DNA from: Trematomus loennbergii
Taxonomy: Eukaryota > Chordata > Actinopteri > Perciformes > Nototheniidae
Direction: 5' to 3'
DNA length: 64,000 nt
NCBI GenBank assembly: GCA_012861695.1
Contig: JAAOOA010000355.1
Location: forward strand, 7,501-71,500
Made by a program: the position numbers and the translations under genes. The notes below the pieces were generated by a model. The model searched no databases and was not told where the DNA came from. It saw only the letters and a list, made by a program, of their open reading frames with translations. The first letter of the stretch is position 1; every line of letters begins with the position of its first letter. Of the stretch, positions 22,209-34,000 are shown piece by piece.

Positions 22209-22501
22209 AATGTGTTTAACATACGAGTTCAGCATGCTAACATAGCTAATTCTTGCACTATTTCTATTCTATTTTATTTGTATTTACATTTTTGCTCATC
22301 TCAAAACATTCTCTTGCACTATTTTATCTGTTTTATTTGTTCCATGTCCTATATATATTCATGTTGCTCTGTTGGAGAAGATCTTCATTGACATATCTAC
22401 TCTGTAGCTGCTGTGCAAATGACAATAAAGCTTTGAAACTTGAATGTTGAATCTTGAAAATGTGTTTAACATACGAGTTCAGCATGCTAACACAGCTAAT
22501 T
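22209..22501 (+). mobile_element. Short retroposon flanked by 43-bp direct repeats
   Basis: A 207-bp AT-rich insert (22252-22458) ends ACAATAAAGCTTTGAAACTTG and then repeated TTGAA-type motifs, like the 3' tail of a non-LTR retrotransposon. It is bounded by a 43-bp direct repeat (22209-22251 and 22459-22501) with one mismatch. The same arrangement occurs at 52450-52741, so the insertion is older than the segmental duplication. Confidence 0.7.
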
Positions 22502-23360
22502 AGCACTAGCATGTCCTTAATGAAGGGGCTAGAGGAGATGACTAATGAATCAAATGCAATGCAATCCATCCAATAGGTGTTGAGTTATTTAAATGTGGTT
22601 CTTAGTAGTAGACAGACTATTAGCATGGCTACAAACCAGGTTTATACTCTGATAGATTCCTGTGTATTTTCATAATAACCACACAAGTGTGAGTGTGGCA
22701 GTGTGCAATCTTACCTTTAAGCAGGAGAGGAGAGCGCAGATTTATTTTAAGTTCTCCCAATCCAAAAAGGTGGGATGATTTTATTTGAAGAAAATGGTCC
22801 ACACTTAAACAGGTTTTTACCTTCTCTCGTTACAATATGACAATCATACAAAACATATCATGCTGTGGTACTTTTCTAATATAAAACCTCAATTCAGTTT
22901 TACATTTCTTACACTAAATTCTAACTTCAACTGCCCTCTTCAGTTGAAACATTAAAAGTCTAATCATTATAATTATATACAGTCTGTGGTTGTAACCAGG
23001 GGTTAAATTGGGCCGGGGCTCAGCCCCGGCACAATTTAGTTAAGCTCAATTCAGTTTTACATTTCTTACACTAAATTCTAACTTCAACTGCCTCTTCAGT
23101 TGAAACCAGGGGTTAAATTGGGCCGGGGCACATAGGACGATGCTCTGACGTCATCACCCTCGCTCATTTGTCATTTGTTAAGCCATATGTTAAACCATCT
23201 CTCGTTCTTAATATAGACTTTATTTAGGGTCGATATGTGTTGACTTTACTTTAAAATAGCAGATCTCTGTGACATGATATAGTTTTTCCGCTTAGTGAAC
23301 GTGTGTCTCTGCTCCGATCAGGAGCTGCAGCACCGCGGCTCCTTCGTGCAGAGTCTGCAG

Positions 23361-23377
23361 CGGTGTGTGTGTGTGTG

Positions 23378-23451
<74 letters not shown>
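23361..23451 (+). repeat. (TG)n microsatellite, left part
   Basis: A TG run interrupted once by TTG; it continues after the nested element as 24273-24441. Confidence 0.95.
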
Positions 23452-24441
<990 letters not shown>

Positions 24442-25562
24442 AAGAAATGTTTGAAAATGGAAAGTAACATGCTTCAATCTGGTGCACTTTAAGCACACAT
24501 TACTAGAGACTAGATCTAGGGGGAACAACTCTAAACACCCATATGAAAAAGATCGGTTTACATTTTAATAACCAAATATGTGAACATAACCAATAACCTA
24601 CCATAGCCAATAACAAATACATGGAACTTTTATTTTTGTTGTTCATTTATATCTTATTTTACCAGTTAACATTTATTTATGCATATTTTTATATCTCAAG
24701 TTTTAAACGATATTTTGGTTTACTGTCCTATAGTATACATTGAAATGATTTCAAACCTGTTTATCCAAATAATTATAAAGGAGTGCTATTTTTTACATAA
24801 ATTGCATTTATCTCTCTCGCTCGCTCCCACGCCCACTTTGGCTGTGAGCTGCGGGCGCCTGATAAGCCAACACCCCCCACTTCATCACTTACAGCGCCCA
24901 TCGTACAGGGAGAATGAAAAGTGTAACCGGGGTGAAAAGGGTGTTACCTTTACTTAATTATGAATGTTGTTACATCAAGGCTGAAAATTAGGATGAGCGC
25001 AAACAGTCAAAAAGGTTTTTTCCCCCCCAGATCTGGCGCCCTAGGCGACCGCCTATGTCGCCTATGCCAAAAACCGGCCCTGTACACCATGCTAAATGTA
25101 TGTCTGCATAAAGCTGAGTTATGATCAGTCATAATAACACAGAATTTGGTGATGATTAAATAGTTTACAGTGAGATTTACTCCCATACTTTTGGCCATAC
25201 TCACGCAGCCCTACAAATGAATTGAGATTTCCACACAAATGTTCTTTAGCAAGTGTGCAGAGCACTGTTGAGTTAAAAAAGGAATTTGAAGGTTGGATAT
25301 TTGTAAACCTTTTTTTGTGTATACATATTAATAATTTAAGATGTAAATTAATTCCAGTTTATTTGTAGTACTTTCTATTTTTATTGTGACATTTGGTGGC
25401 ATCAATGTGTACATTTGATACAGATAATGGAGCAGTTGCTTTAGGGCCACAGTGTATATCCCTTAAGGTCAAATAATGAGATCCTCGACCTCCGCCCCCC
25501 TCTCGCACCTCCATACAGAGCCCCCCCACATATCAAATCCCAATTTAACCCCTGGTTGTAAC

Positions 25563-25896
25563 ATTAAAAGTCTAACCCGACAGAATCCAGAGGGATCTCC
25601 TCATAAATGGTCAGTGGTATCTAACACATTCAAGCTTTCATTCAACAATTCACCAAATCAATCTGAGAGATCTTACCAAGTTGAGAGACCCTACCAAGGA
25701 GAGACCCCGCTCTGGAGCGTTCTCCCTCTCAGCCAGTGCTTTTATGCTGCACATAGGAACACAAAGAAAACCCAAAGACACCTCCTTTATACCCTGTGGG
25801 GAAAGGTCATGACCTCTGGTGTGCAGGACTGGACATCCAGACATATTCTCCTATGGTATGGCCTGAACACATTTTGGGGCTCCAGTACTTTTCCAT
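25563..25896. other. Spacer between MAM 5' end and NLR 3' end
   Basis: Unique-looking sequence present in both duplicated copies (here and about 54010-54343). No gene was recognised; the 140-codon plus-strand frame at 25476-25898 starts inside a transposon and has no family likeness. Confidence 0.5.
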
Positions 25897-27024
25897 AGAG
25901 TGGCGAAGTCACGCCCATCTACTTCCGCCCCATGGGACCTTATTTCGGAAAAATAATGTATTGAAGTCAATGGAGAGAGAAAACGTATCTTTCGATCCCG
26001 TTTGAATTGTGCCATGAATTACACATATGATGTTTGTCAATCTTAAAAAATAATTTCCATGTCAAAAAAGTCACAGTTTGTCGTAAAACTGTTGAAATAT
26101 AAGACTATGAAAAATACGTAACTAGAAAGACTACAAATCCCAGAGTCGCGTAAGTGATGTCACAATTGTTTTCCTCCACTAAAATAGAGATACCTAAGAT
26201 CAGCGCCATATAGATAAATCTATCTATATGGCGCTGGCTGATAAGATAACTTTAACAAGATGCCTGTGTGCTTAGTACCAGGTTGTTATCATACCAGCAA
26301 TGGGTCTTGCTCGTTCTTTTGCTTCCCGTCTGATGAAAGGACCAGGAGTGGCTTGATCAAGTTAGCTACCTAGCTAGTAGCTAGCACGTTAGTTAGCATT
26401 ACAGCCTTGTCATTTTTTAGCCTTAACATGAAGTAACATTAAGTAACCCAACATGTTAAACAGTAAGAGTAGTAGTCATATTTCGTGAACCCTTTGAAGA
26501 GTACTGTCACCGGTGTGATCATTCTATAATACACCATTTAAGCCCGGGGGAGAAATGCTAACGCTAACGCTAGCGATCTTCTCTACTTCATGCTATCTGC
26601 ACAAATGGTTGACATTAAACATTAAAACGACCAGGCAGGTCAGAGAGAATCAAAGGAAGGCAGGCAGGCAGCTTTGCATGACTTCTTCAGGACGTGTTTC
26701 ATTGTGGTGATAGTGAGGGTAGTCAATCGTTTTGTTGACAAGACAGTAGTGACGGCCATCTTGGTGACGTGTGTTGTTGACCAGAGATGTAGTTCATTGA
26801 GCGTTTCACACAAACAAATGTGTTACTTCACAGTTTTACCACACTTTTTTTTTTTTTACTTGCAAAATTATCTTTTAAATTGACAAACATCATATGTGTA
26901 ATTCGTGGCACAATTCAAACGGGATCGAGAGATAATCTTTCTCTCTCCATTGACTTCAATACATAATTTTTCCGAAATAAGGTCCCATGGAGGTCCACCG
27001 GAAGGGGAGGGACTTCGCCACTCT
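25897..27024 (+). mobile_element. THAP-bearing DNA transposon remnant
   Basis: An 1128-bp element with inverted ends AGAGTGGCGAAGTC and GACTTCGCCACTCT, and an extended subterminal inverted repeat of roughly 130 bp (TTTCGGAAAAATAATGT..., AATTGTGCC.., CATATGATGTTTGTCAA). The second copy of this locus (54341-54348) lacks it and shows the intact target; comparison gives a 2-bp AT duplication. The remnant of a THAP zinc-finger exon is inside at 26258-26371. THAP domains belong to P-element and Kolobok-type transposases, but the 2-bp target does not fit P (8 bp) or Kolobok (TTAA), so the family is left open. Confidence 0.75.
26258..26371 (+). pseudogene. THAP zinc-finger fragment of a transposase
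   Basis: A plus-strand open frame beginning MPVCLVPGCYHTSNGSC and continuing FCFPSDERTRSGL before a stop. It has the start of a THAP domain: an N-terminal C-x4-C pair with GC, then the F-x-FP-x-D segment. The downstream C-x2-H pair and catalytic region are missing, so it cannot be functional. It is a piece of the transposon at 25897-27024. Confidence 0.6.
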
Positions 27025-27115
27025 ATTGAGTCAGGGGTACAGCCTGTGAGTGAAGACAACTGTCCCCCCTCTTTAAACAGTGACACCCATAAACTACAAT
27101 AGGCCTTAAACTCAA

Positions 27116-27335
27116 TTTAACAAACTACTTGTGTTTGTATATACTGGGATTATAGAACAACATGAAATATAATATTTTCATTTTGGGTTATACAAGATTA
27201 TATTTGATTATATTTGATTATATTAACTTTCGTTTTAATTATTCAACTTAATATGGAGACATCAACACTATGCAATGCTTAAGATGGCTCTAACTAACCT
27301 CCTACCCGCTTGGGAAACCGAACTCTACAAGTGCC
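27116..27335. other. Segment absent from the duplicate copy
   Basis: About 220 bp present here between GGCCTTAAAC and CACATGTTGGACC but missing at 54430 in the second copy. No terminal repeats or duplication were seen, so the direction (insertion here or deletion there) is unclear. Confidence 0.5.
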
Positions 27336-27504
27336 ACATGTTGGACCATCTTAAGGTCCCCTCTGCCAGACACATTGCATTAGCCTATGCACACGACCCA
27401 CAACCCTTTACTAAGTCTTTAGCTGCTTTGCACCTCCTTTGTCCTCCCCTTTCAGAAAGAGCAAGGCATCACCAGATCCAAGAGCCCCTCCAGTCCAGTG
27501 GACC

Positions 27505-27680
27505 CCCTTCCAGCAGCTCATTGACCGGGTCCTGCGTCCCACTCTCAGTATGCAGATATCCGGATGACTACATCGTTCAAAGTGAGATGTTGGGGCAGGT
27601 AAAGGCGGGGCTCCAAGCTAACCTGAAGAAGAGTGAGTTGGGGTATCTGGGGTCGATGGGGTCTCCTCTTTGGGGCCGGG
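27505..27680 (+). pseudogene. Possible reverse-transcriptase fragment
   Basis: A plus-strand frame carries a YPDDYIVQS motif followed after about 15 residues by LKKSELGYLGSMG. This resembles the YxDD catalytic core and the downstream 'KSxL..xxYLG' of retroelement reverse transcriptases. The surrounding 171-codon frame (27275-27790) is otherwise unrecognisable, and the motif's second residue (P) is unusual. The same fragment occurs at about 54570-54760. Weak call; it may be coincidence. Confidence 0.3.
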
Positions 27681-28009
27681 ATGGGTGGGAGGTGGTGGTA
27701 GGTAGCAGCAGGTGTATGTGCAACACATCTTTAAGAAAAGCTTTAAGTACAATGGATTGTTTTTGTTCATTTCATATTGAGGAGAGCTAACAGGAAGTCT
27801 CTCATCAGCTGCAGTCTTCTTCTGTATTCCAAAATGCCTCCACGCTCCTCTGGACGTCTCAAACTCGCCCCGTGATGAATAAACTGAGAACAAATAAAAC
27901 CTGAGCTTGCAGATTTGTCTGGAACACCAGAAACACACTGAGCAATAACTACATTTTAATTAAGTGTTGAAACCTCAATAAATAAAGTTCACTTGGTACG
28001 ACCTCTCAC

Positions 28010-28037
28010 CTTTCTGTGTGTCTTCACTTCCTGTCAC
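28010..28037 (-). CDS. NLR gene 1 terminal coding exon
   Basis: A 28-nt exon between acceptor TCCTCTCAG and donor GTGAGA. After completing the split Cys codon it reads CDRK then TGA (28024-28026). The donor downstream of the stop implies a further non-coding 3' exon. The equivalent exon at 55103-55130 is identical in layout. Confidence 0.6.
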
Positions 28038-31000
28038 CTGAGAGGAGAAGGAGAGAGAGAGAGAATGATGATGATGATAAAACACAGAGAAACAGCCAGA
28101 ATGATGAAGAGAGAAAGAAGAGTGTTGTTTTCCTCTGAGGTCATGCTCCATTCAAGAGTTTAGTATCTTGATGAATGGAGGATATGGTTTCAGTACTCAC
28201 AGGTCTTCTGGATCGTGGCTCTGATCGTCTCTCCTCCTCTGATCCTGTAGAGATGAACACAATCCAACAGTTTAGATCCAGTTTAAATAAGTGTTAGTTC
28301 TTTGAGTCAGCTTCAGAGTCCTGATCTCATGCTTTACATCCCATCAGATCTTCTCTGCAAACACTACGACTGCCTGCCACAGCTCTCAGCTGCATGACAG
28401 GAAGTAACCAGTCATTGGTCTAGAACAGGGGGGTCCAAACTCTTTTCCCCGAGGGCCACATACAGAAAGATATATAAAGGTCTGGGCCGCTCTCTAGAGG
28501 TATGTTGCCTCATGAGTTCAGTTATAAGTCAGAAACCTCAGATGAAGGTAAAGGATGCTTGTTACTTGAAGATGCTTTAAGAAACAACAGCTCCCAGCTC
28601 TCCAGAGGGTTCACTTTATTCTGTCAGCAGCTCATTCCTTAAAGCAGGATCTTCAGATTGATTATAATCACAGGAAATATGAAGGGTCTATTTCACGCTT
28701 GTTATAAAAATAAGTTATTGGGCTTTTTTCTTATCAAGTTAGATTTGTTAGAACATGTTTTCAGCTTTAATGACTGAATTTATTTAAAAAGTGGGATTAT
28801 GAACACATGAATACTACTGAGTAATATATGTGTACATATATATTTAAGAAGTACAATATAAGACAAGCACAAGTTTCATTAGTGGGTCATATTTCATTAT
28901 ACTTTCAGAATTTGCTGAGGCGGATTCAGAGGGCCGCATTTGGCCCCCGGGCCGCAGTTTGGACACCCCTGGTCTAGAAACTAAAAACATCCCATAAGAA
29001 CAGACCACCTTTCCCACTCTTCTGTAAAACCCCGTCTGTTAGAGAGTTGATTACTAAAGTGTGGCTTTGCATGTTCAGCTGGCCTTCTATAGTTGATGGA
29101 AGAATGAGAGAGCCTGCAGTCAGTGGGTAACATCACTGATCTGTTTCCCCAGTGAGAGAAACACCTCCCTGTGGTTCATACAATACTGCTGAACCAGCAG
29201 AGACCCCTTACTGACCTGAGGGTCTCCAGTCTGCAGTCTGGACTCTCCAGAAGATCTCTCAGCAGCTTCCATCTGAATCCTTCAGATCGTTGCTCTCAGG
29301 TCCAGATCTCTCAGATGGATGTTGGACTTCAGAGCTGAGGCCAGAGCAGAACAGCTGATCTCTGACAAACTGCAGTCTCAGTCTGAATAAAGAAAACATG
29401 ATGAGGATACAAATCAGTTTATAATCAGATGTTACTCAACATTTAAATGAATGGGAACAACAACATGTCTTCTTCAGAAAGTAAACTTTATTAATGTAAA
29501 ACTAATATTACTTCAGATGAACTTTATTCAGACGTTATTTTACTAAATATTAAAAACATAGATTTACTTTTTACAACTAACATCTATTCCAGTTCCTTCA
29601 AGAATCAGACAACATCTAAGTCTGCAGTTCTTACTTTAGTAGCTACAAATGAAAATATGAATAAAAGAACATTTACAACTGAATGGATGCAAGTTAATGA
29701 TGTAGAAGAATCAGGATGAATATCTAATGAAACATGAGATCTCCAGCAGTAACAGAGAGTCAGTGAACTGACCTGAGAGTCTGCAGTCTGCAGTCTGGAC
29801 TCTCCAGAAGATCTCTCAGCAGCTCCTCCCTGAATCCTTCAGATCGTTGACTCAGGTCCAGATCTCTCAGATGGATGTTGGACTTCAGAGCTGAGATCAG
29901 AGCAGAACAGCTGATCTCTGACAAACTGCAGCTCCTCAGTCTGAATAAAGAAAACATGATGTAAGTTTAGAAAACAATGTTCCTGTTTGAAATAACTCCA
30001 GGTTTAATAATCTGTTCAGAGTTAAACAGGGTTTCAAAGGTCTCCTATCTGCTATCTTTAGGCATATATTCTGGGTCTCAGATATATAACAATATATAAA
30101 AACATCTCTATGATGTGTTTTGCTCCAAATACCAAACAGATCCTGCATTTTAGAAATCCCTCATATCCCTCTGTTCCAGCTGTTAGAGAAGAGCAGGTTC
30201 GGGTCCTTAGCTTAAAAAGAGAGGGGGAGCTAATGCCTGATCAGAATTACCCGCAGATTCAGCTAAATGCTGCCGTGATTAAACTCCATCATGTTCCAAA
30301 CCACAAGGATTCTCTCTGAAACAGTATGGAGCTCAAACTCTTTCTCTCTCTCAGGTTTACCACAAGGTGAGTTCCTTTTGATTTCCTGCTTCTTCACACA
30401 TACTCTCTCCAGTACAGGTTAGCTCTGAGTGTTAGCATGCTAATGTAAACACAGACCATATTACTTCCAGAACACGTCTCATTGTTTCTGACAGCAACGT
30501 TTCTGATTGGCCCGTGGGTGTAAAGCCCGCCCACATTTTAGTAATGTCGTCATGACGCAGCAAATCTGGATCAGCTCCGTTGTTCCCCCGTTTTTAGAGA
30601 TGTGGGTACGGAGGAAAAGAGAGAGGGGTTTATTTCCTGACACTTTGAGAGTCTCCTGACACACCGGGGACACACCGGGGACACACCGGGGACACACCGG
30701 GGACACACCGGGGACACCGGGGACACACCGGGGACACACCGGGGACACACCGGGGACACCGGGGACACACCGGGGACACACCGGGACACACCGGGGACAC
30801 ACCGGGGACACATGGTGATGTAGAGAAGACATCAGAAAGTGCATTCTGCATGATAGGTCCCCTTTAATGTCAGAGATGATGCAGAAACAATCCACTGATA
30901 ATCTGGAACTTTAACTTTGATCAGATGTTTATCAACTCCTTCATCTCCCTCACAGCTCATCAGTACTGACAGCATCTCCACTGACTCATGGAGCACAGAG

Positions 31001-34000
31001 TGAGTCTGTGGAAGCTCAAACACTCTCCCTCACACATTCACCTTCTCTCTGTTACTCTGATCAATATGCAGTCATTAGCAAAAGTGGAACAAATCATTTA
31101 AATGTATTTGTTCAAATTCAGAAAATCATAAATACAAACAGATGAAGTTCAGTCAGTGAACTGACCTGAGAGCCTCCAGTCTGCAGTTTGGACTCTTTAG
31201 TCCAGAGATCAGCAGCTCCACTCCTGAATCCTTCAGATCGTTCTCACTCAGGTCCAGATCTCTCAGATGGATGTTGGACTTCAGAGCTGAGGCCAGAGCA
31301 GAACAGCTGATCTCTGACAAACTGCAGCGCCTCAGTCTGAATAAAGAAAACATGATGAGGATACAAATCAGTTTATAATCAGATGTTACTCAACATTTAA
31401 ATGAATGGGAACAAAAACAACATGTCTTCTTCAGAAAGTAAACTTTATTAATGTAAAACTAATATTACTTCAGATGAACTTTATTCAGACGTTATTGTTT
31501 ACTAAATATTAAAAACATAGATTTACTTTTTACAACTAACATCTATTCCAGTTCCTTCAAGAATCAGACAACATCTAAGTCTGCAGTTCTTACTTTAGTA
31601 GCTACAAATGAAAATATGAATAAAAGAACATTTACAACTGAATGGATGTAAGTTAATGATGTAGAAGAATCAGGATGAATATCTAATGAAACATGAGATC
31701 TCCAGCAGTAACAGAGAGTCAGTGAACTGACCTGAGAGTCTCCAGTCGGCAGTCTGGACTCTCCAGAAGATCTCTCAGCTCCACTCCTGAATCCTTCAGA
31801 GTGTTGAGACCCAGGTCCAGATCTCTCAGATGGATGTTGGACTTCAGAGCTGAGGCCAGAGCAGAACAGCTGATCTCTGACAAACTGCAGCTCCTCAGTC
31901 TGAATAAAGAAAACATGATGTAAGTTTAGAAAACAATGTTCCTGTTTGAAATAACTCCAGGTTTAATAATCTGTTCAGAGTTAAACAGGGTTTCAAAGGT
32001 CTCCTATCTGCTATCTTTAGGCATATATTCTGGGTCTCAGATATATAACAATATATAAAAACATCTCTATGATGTGTTTTGCTCCAAATACCAAACAGAT
32101 CCTGCATTTTAGAAATCCCTCATATCCCTCTGTTCCAGCTGTTAGAGAAGAGCAGGTTCGGGTCCTTAGCTTGAAAAAATTGGAGGGGGAGCTAATGCCT
32201 GATCAGAATTACCCGGCAGATTCAGCTAAATGCTGCCGTGATTAAACGCCATCATGTTCCAAACCACATCAAGGATTCTCTCTGAAACAGTATGGAGCTC
32301 AAACTCTTTCTCTCTCTCAGGTTTACCACAAGGTGAGTTCCTGCATATAGACTCTTATTTCACTATTTTAAACTATTTTTCTTTTTGTATTTAATATTTA
32401 TTATTTTCTTGCACTATATTTTTCTGTGTATCTGTGTTATTGTGTTGCACTGTTGGAGAAACCTGTGACCTAAGATTTATAACGGCATAACTTCACTGTA
32501 GCTATGTTCGTTTGACAAAATAAAGAACCTTGAACCTTTTGATTTCCTGCTTCTTCACACATGCTCTCTCCAGTACAGGTTAGCTCTGAGTGTTGGCATG
32601 CTAATGTGAACACAGACCATATTACTTCCAGAACACATCTCATTGTTTCTGACAGCAACGTTTCTGATTGGCCCGTGGGTGTAAAGCCCGCCCACATTTT
32701 AGTAATGTCGTCATGACGCAGCAAATCTGGATCAGCTCCATTGTTCCCCCGTTTTTAGAGATGTGGGTACGGAGGAAAAGAGAGAGGGGTTTATTTCCTG
32801 ACACTTTGTGAGTCTCCTGACACACCGGGGACACTCCGGGGACACACCGGGGACACACCGGGGACACACAGGGACACACGGGACACACACCGGGGACACA
32901 CCGGGGACACATGGTGATGTAGAGAAGACATCAGAAAGGGCATTCTGCATGATAGGTCCCCTTTAATGTCAGAGATGATGCAGAAACAATCCACTGATAA
33001 TCTGGAACTTTAACTTTGATCAGATGTTTATCAACTCCTTCATCTCCCTCACAGCTCATCAGTACTGACAGCATCTCCACTGACTCATGGAGCACAGAGT
33101 GAGTCTGTGGAAGCTCAAACACTCCCTCACACATTCACCTTCTCTTTGTTACTCTGATCAATATGCAGTCATTAGCAAAAGTGGAACAAATAATTTAAAT
33201 GTATTTGTTCAAATTCAGAAAATCATAAATACGAACAGATGAAGTTCAGTCAGTGAACTGACCTGAGAGCCTCCAGTCTGCAGTTTGGACTCTTTAGTCC
33301 AGAGCTCAGCAGCTCCACTCCTGAATCCTTCAGAGGGTTGATACTCAGGTCCAGATCTCTCAGATGGGAGGAGTCAGACTTCAGAGCTGAGGCCACGACT
33401 TCACAGAGAGTCTCTGAGAGTCCACAGCCAGTCAGTCTATAATAACACATATATTACAACATGTGTTAAAAAGAGGAAACATATTAACCTGAAGTATTTG
33501 ACGAAAAAATATTTGACATATATTCTGATTGAGATTTGCTGTTTTTCCATTTTATATATAATAATATATAATAATAGAGTGTAATGTGTTGTCAGTGTGA
33601 TCTGATCACATGTCTGCGCTCCTGCTGTTACTGACTGTTACCAAAGAAACAGAAATGAAATAAATCACTTGACAATATGAGAGATGTACATATTTAAAGG
33701 TGGGGTAGGTCATTTTGGAGAAACCGGCTCGAGTGCGTGAGAATTTGAAAATACACAACCGGAATAAATCTGCCACTTCCTTACAGAGCCCCTCCTCCAA
33801 CACACACGAACGCGCACATGACCAATGAGGGCACGGGATAAGTTTGTGCACAGATGGAAGGCTGACAGGCAGGTAGGCCATCCAGTTATTTTAGCCGGGC
33901 CGGCTCAGATGATTGGTCGTGCTTTTTACAGTACCACAGCTTCCACAGATGATATTTATTTATGGATTTTTTGTCAAAGCACTTCAGATATTCATTGCTA

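Noticed and set aside
27275..27790. 171-codon plus-strand frame as an intact gene
   Set aside because: No domain apart from a weak reverse-transcriptase-like motif, no supporting splice or promoter signals, and the duplicate copy is rearranged in the same frame. Kept only as a low-confidence retroelement fragment.
25030..29000. B30.2 (PRY-SPRY) exon after the NLR LRRs
   Set aside because: Looked for because many fish NLR-C proteins end in B30.2. No such exon was found; the protein frame ends in the small exon at 28010-28037.
30479..30895. Cys/Pro-rich CPRCVPGVS frames in five places
   Set aside because: Products of the 11-bp satellite inside family-B MITEs; shared only with other MITE copies.
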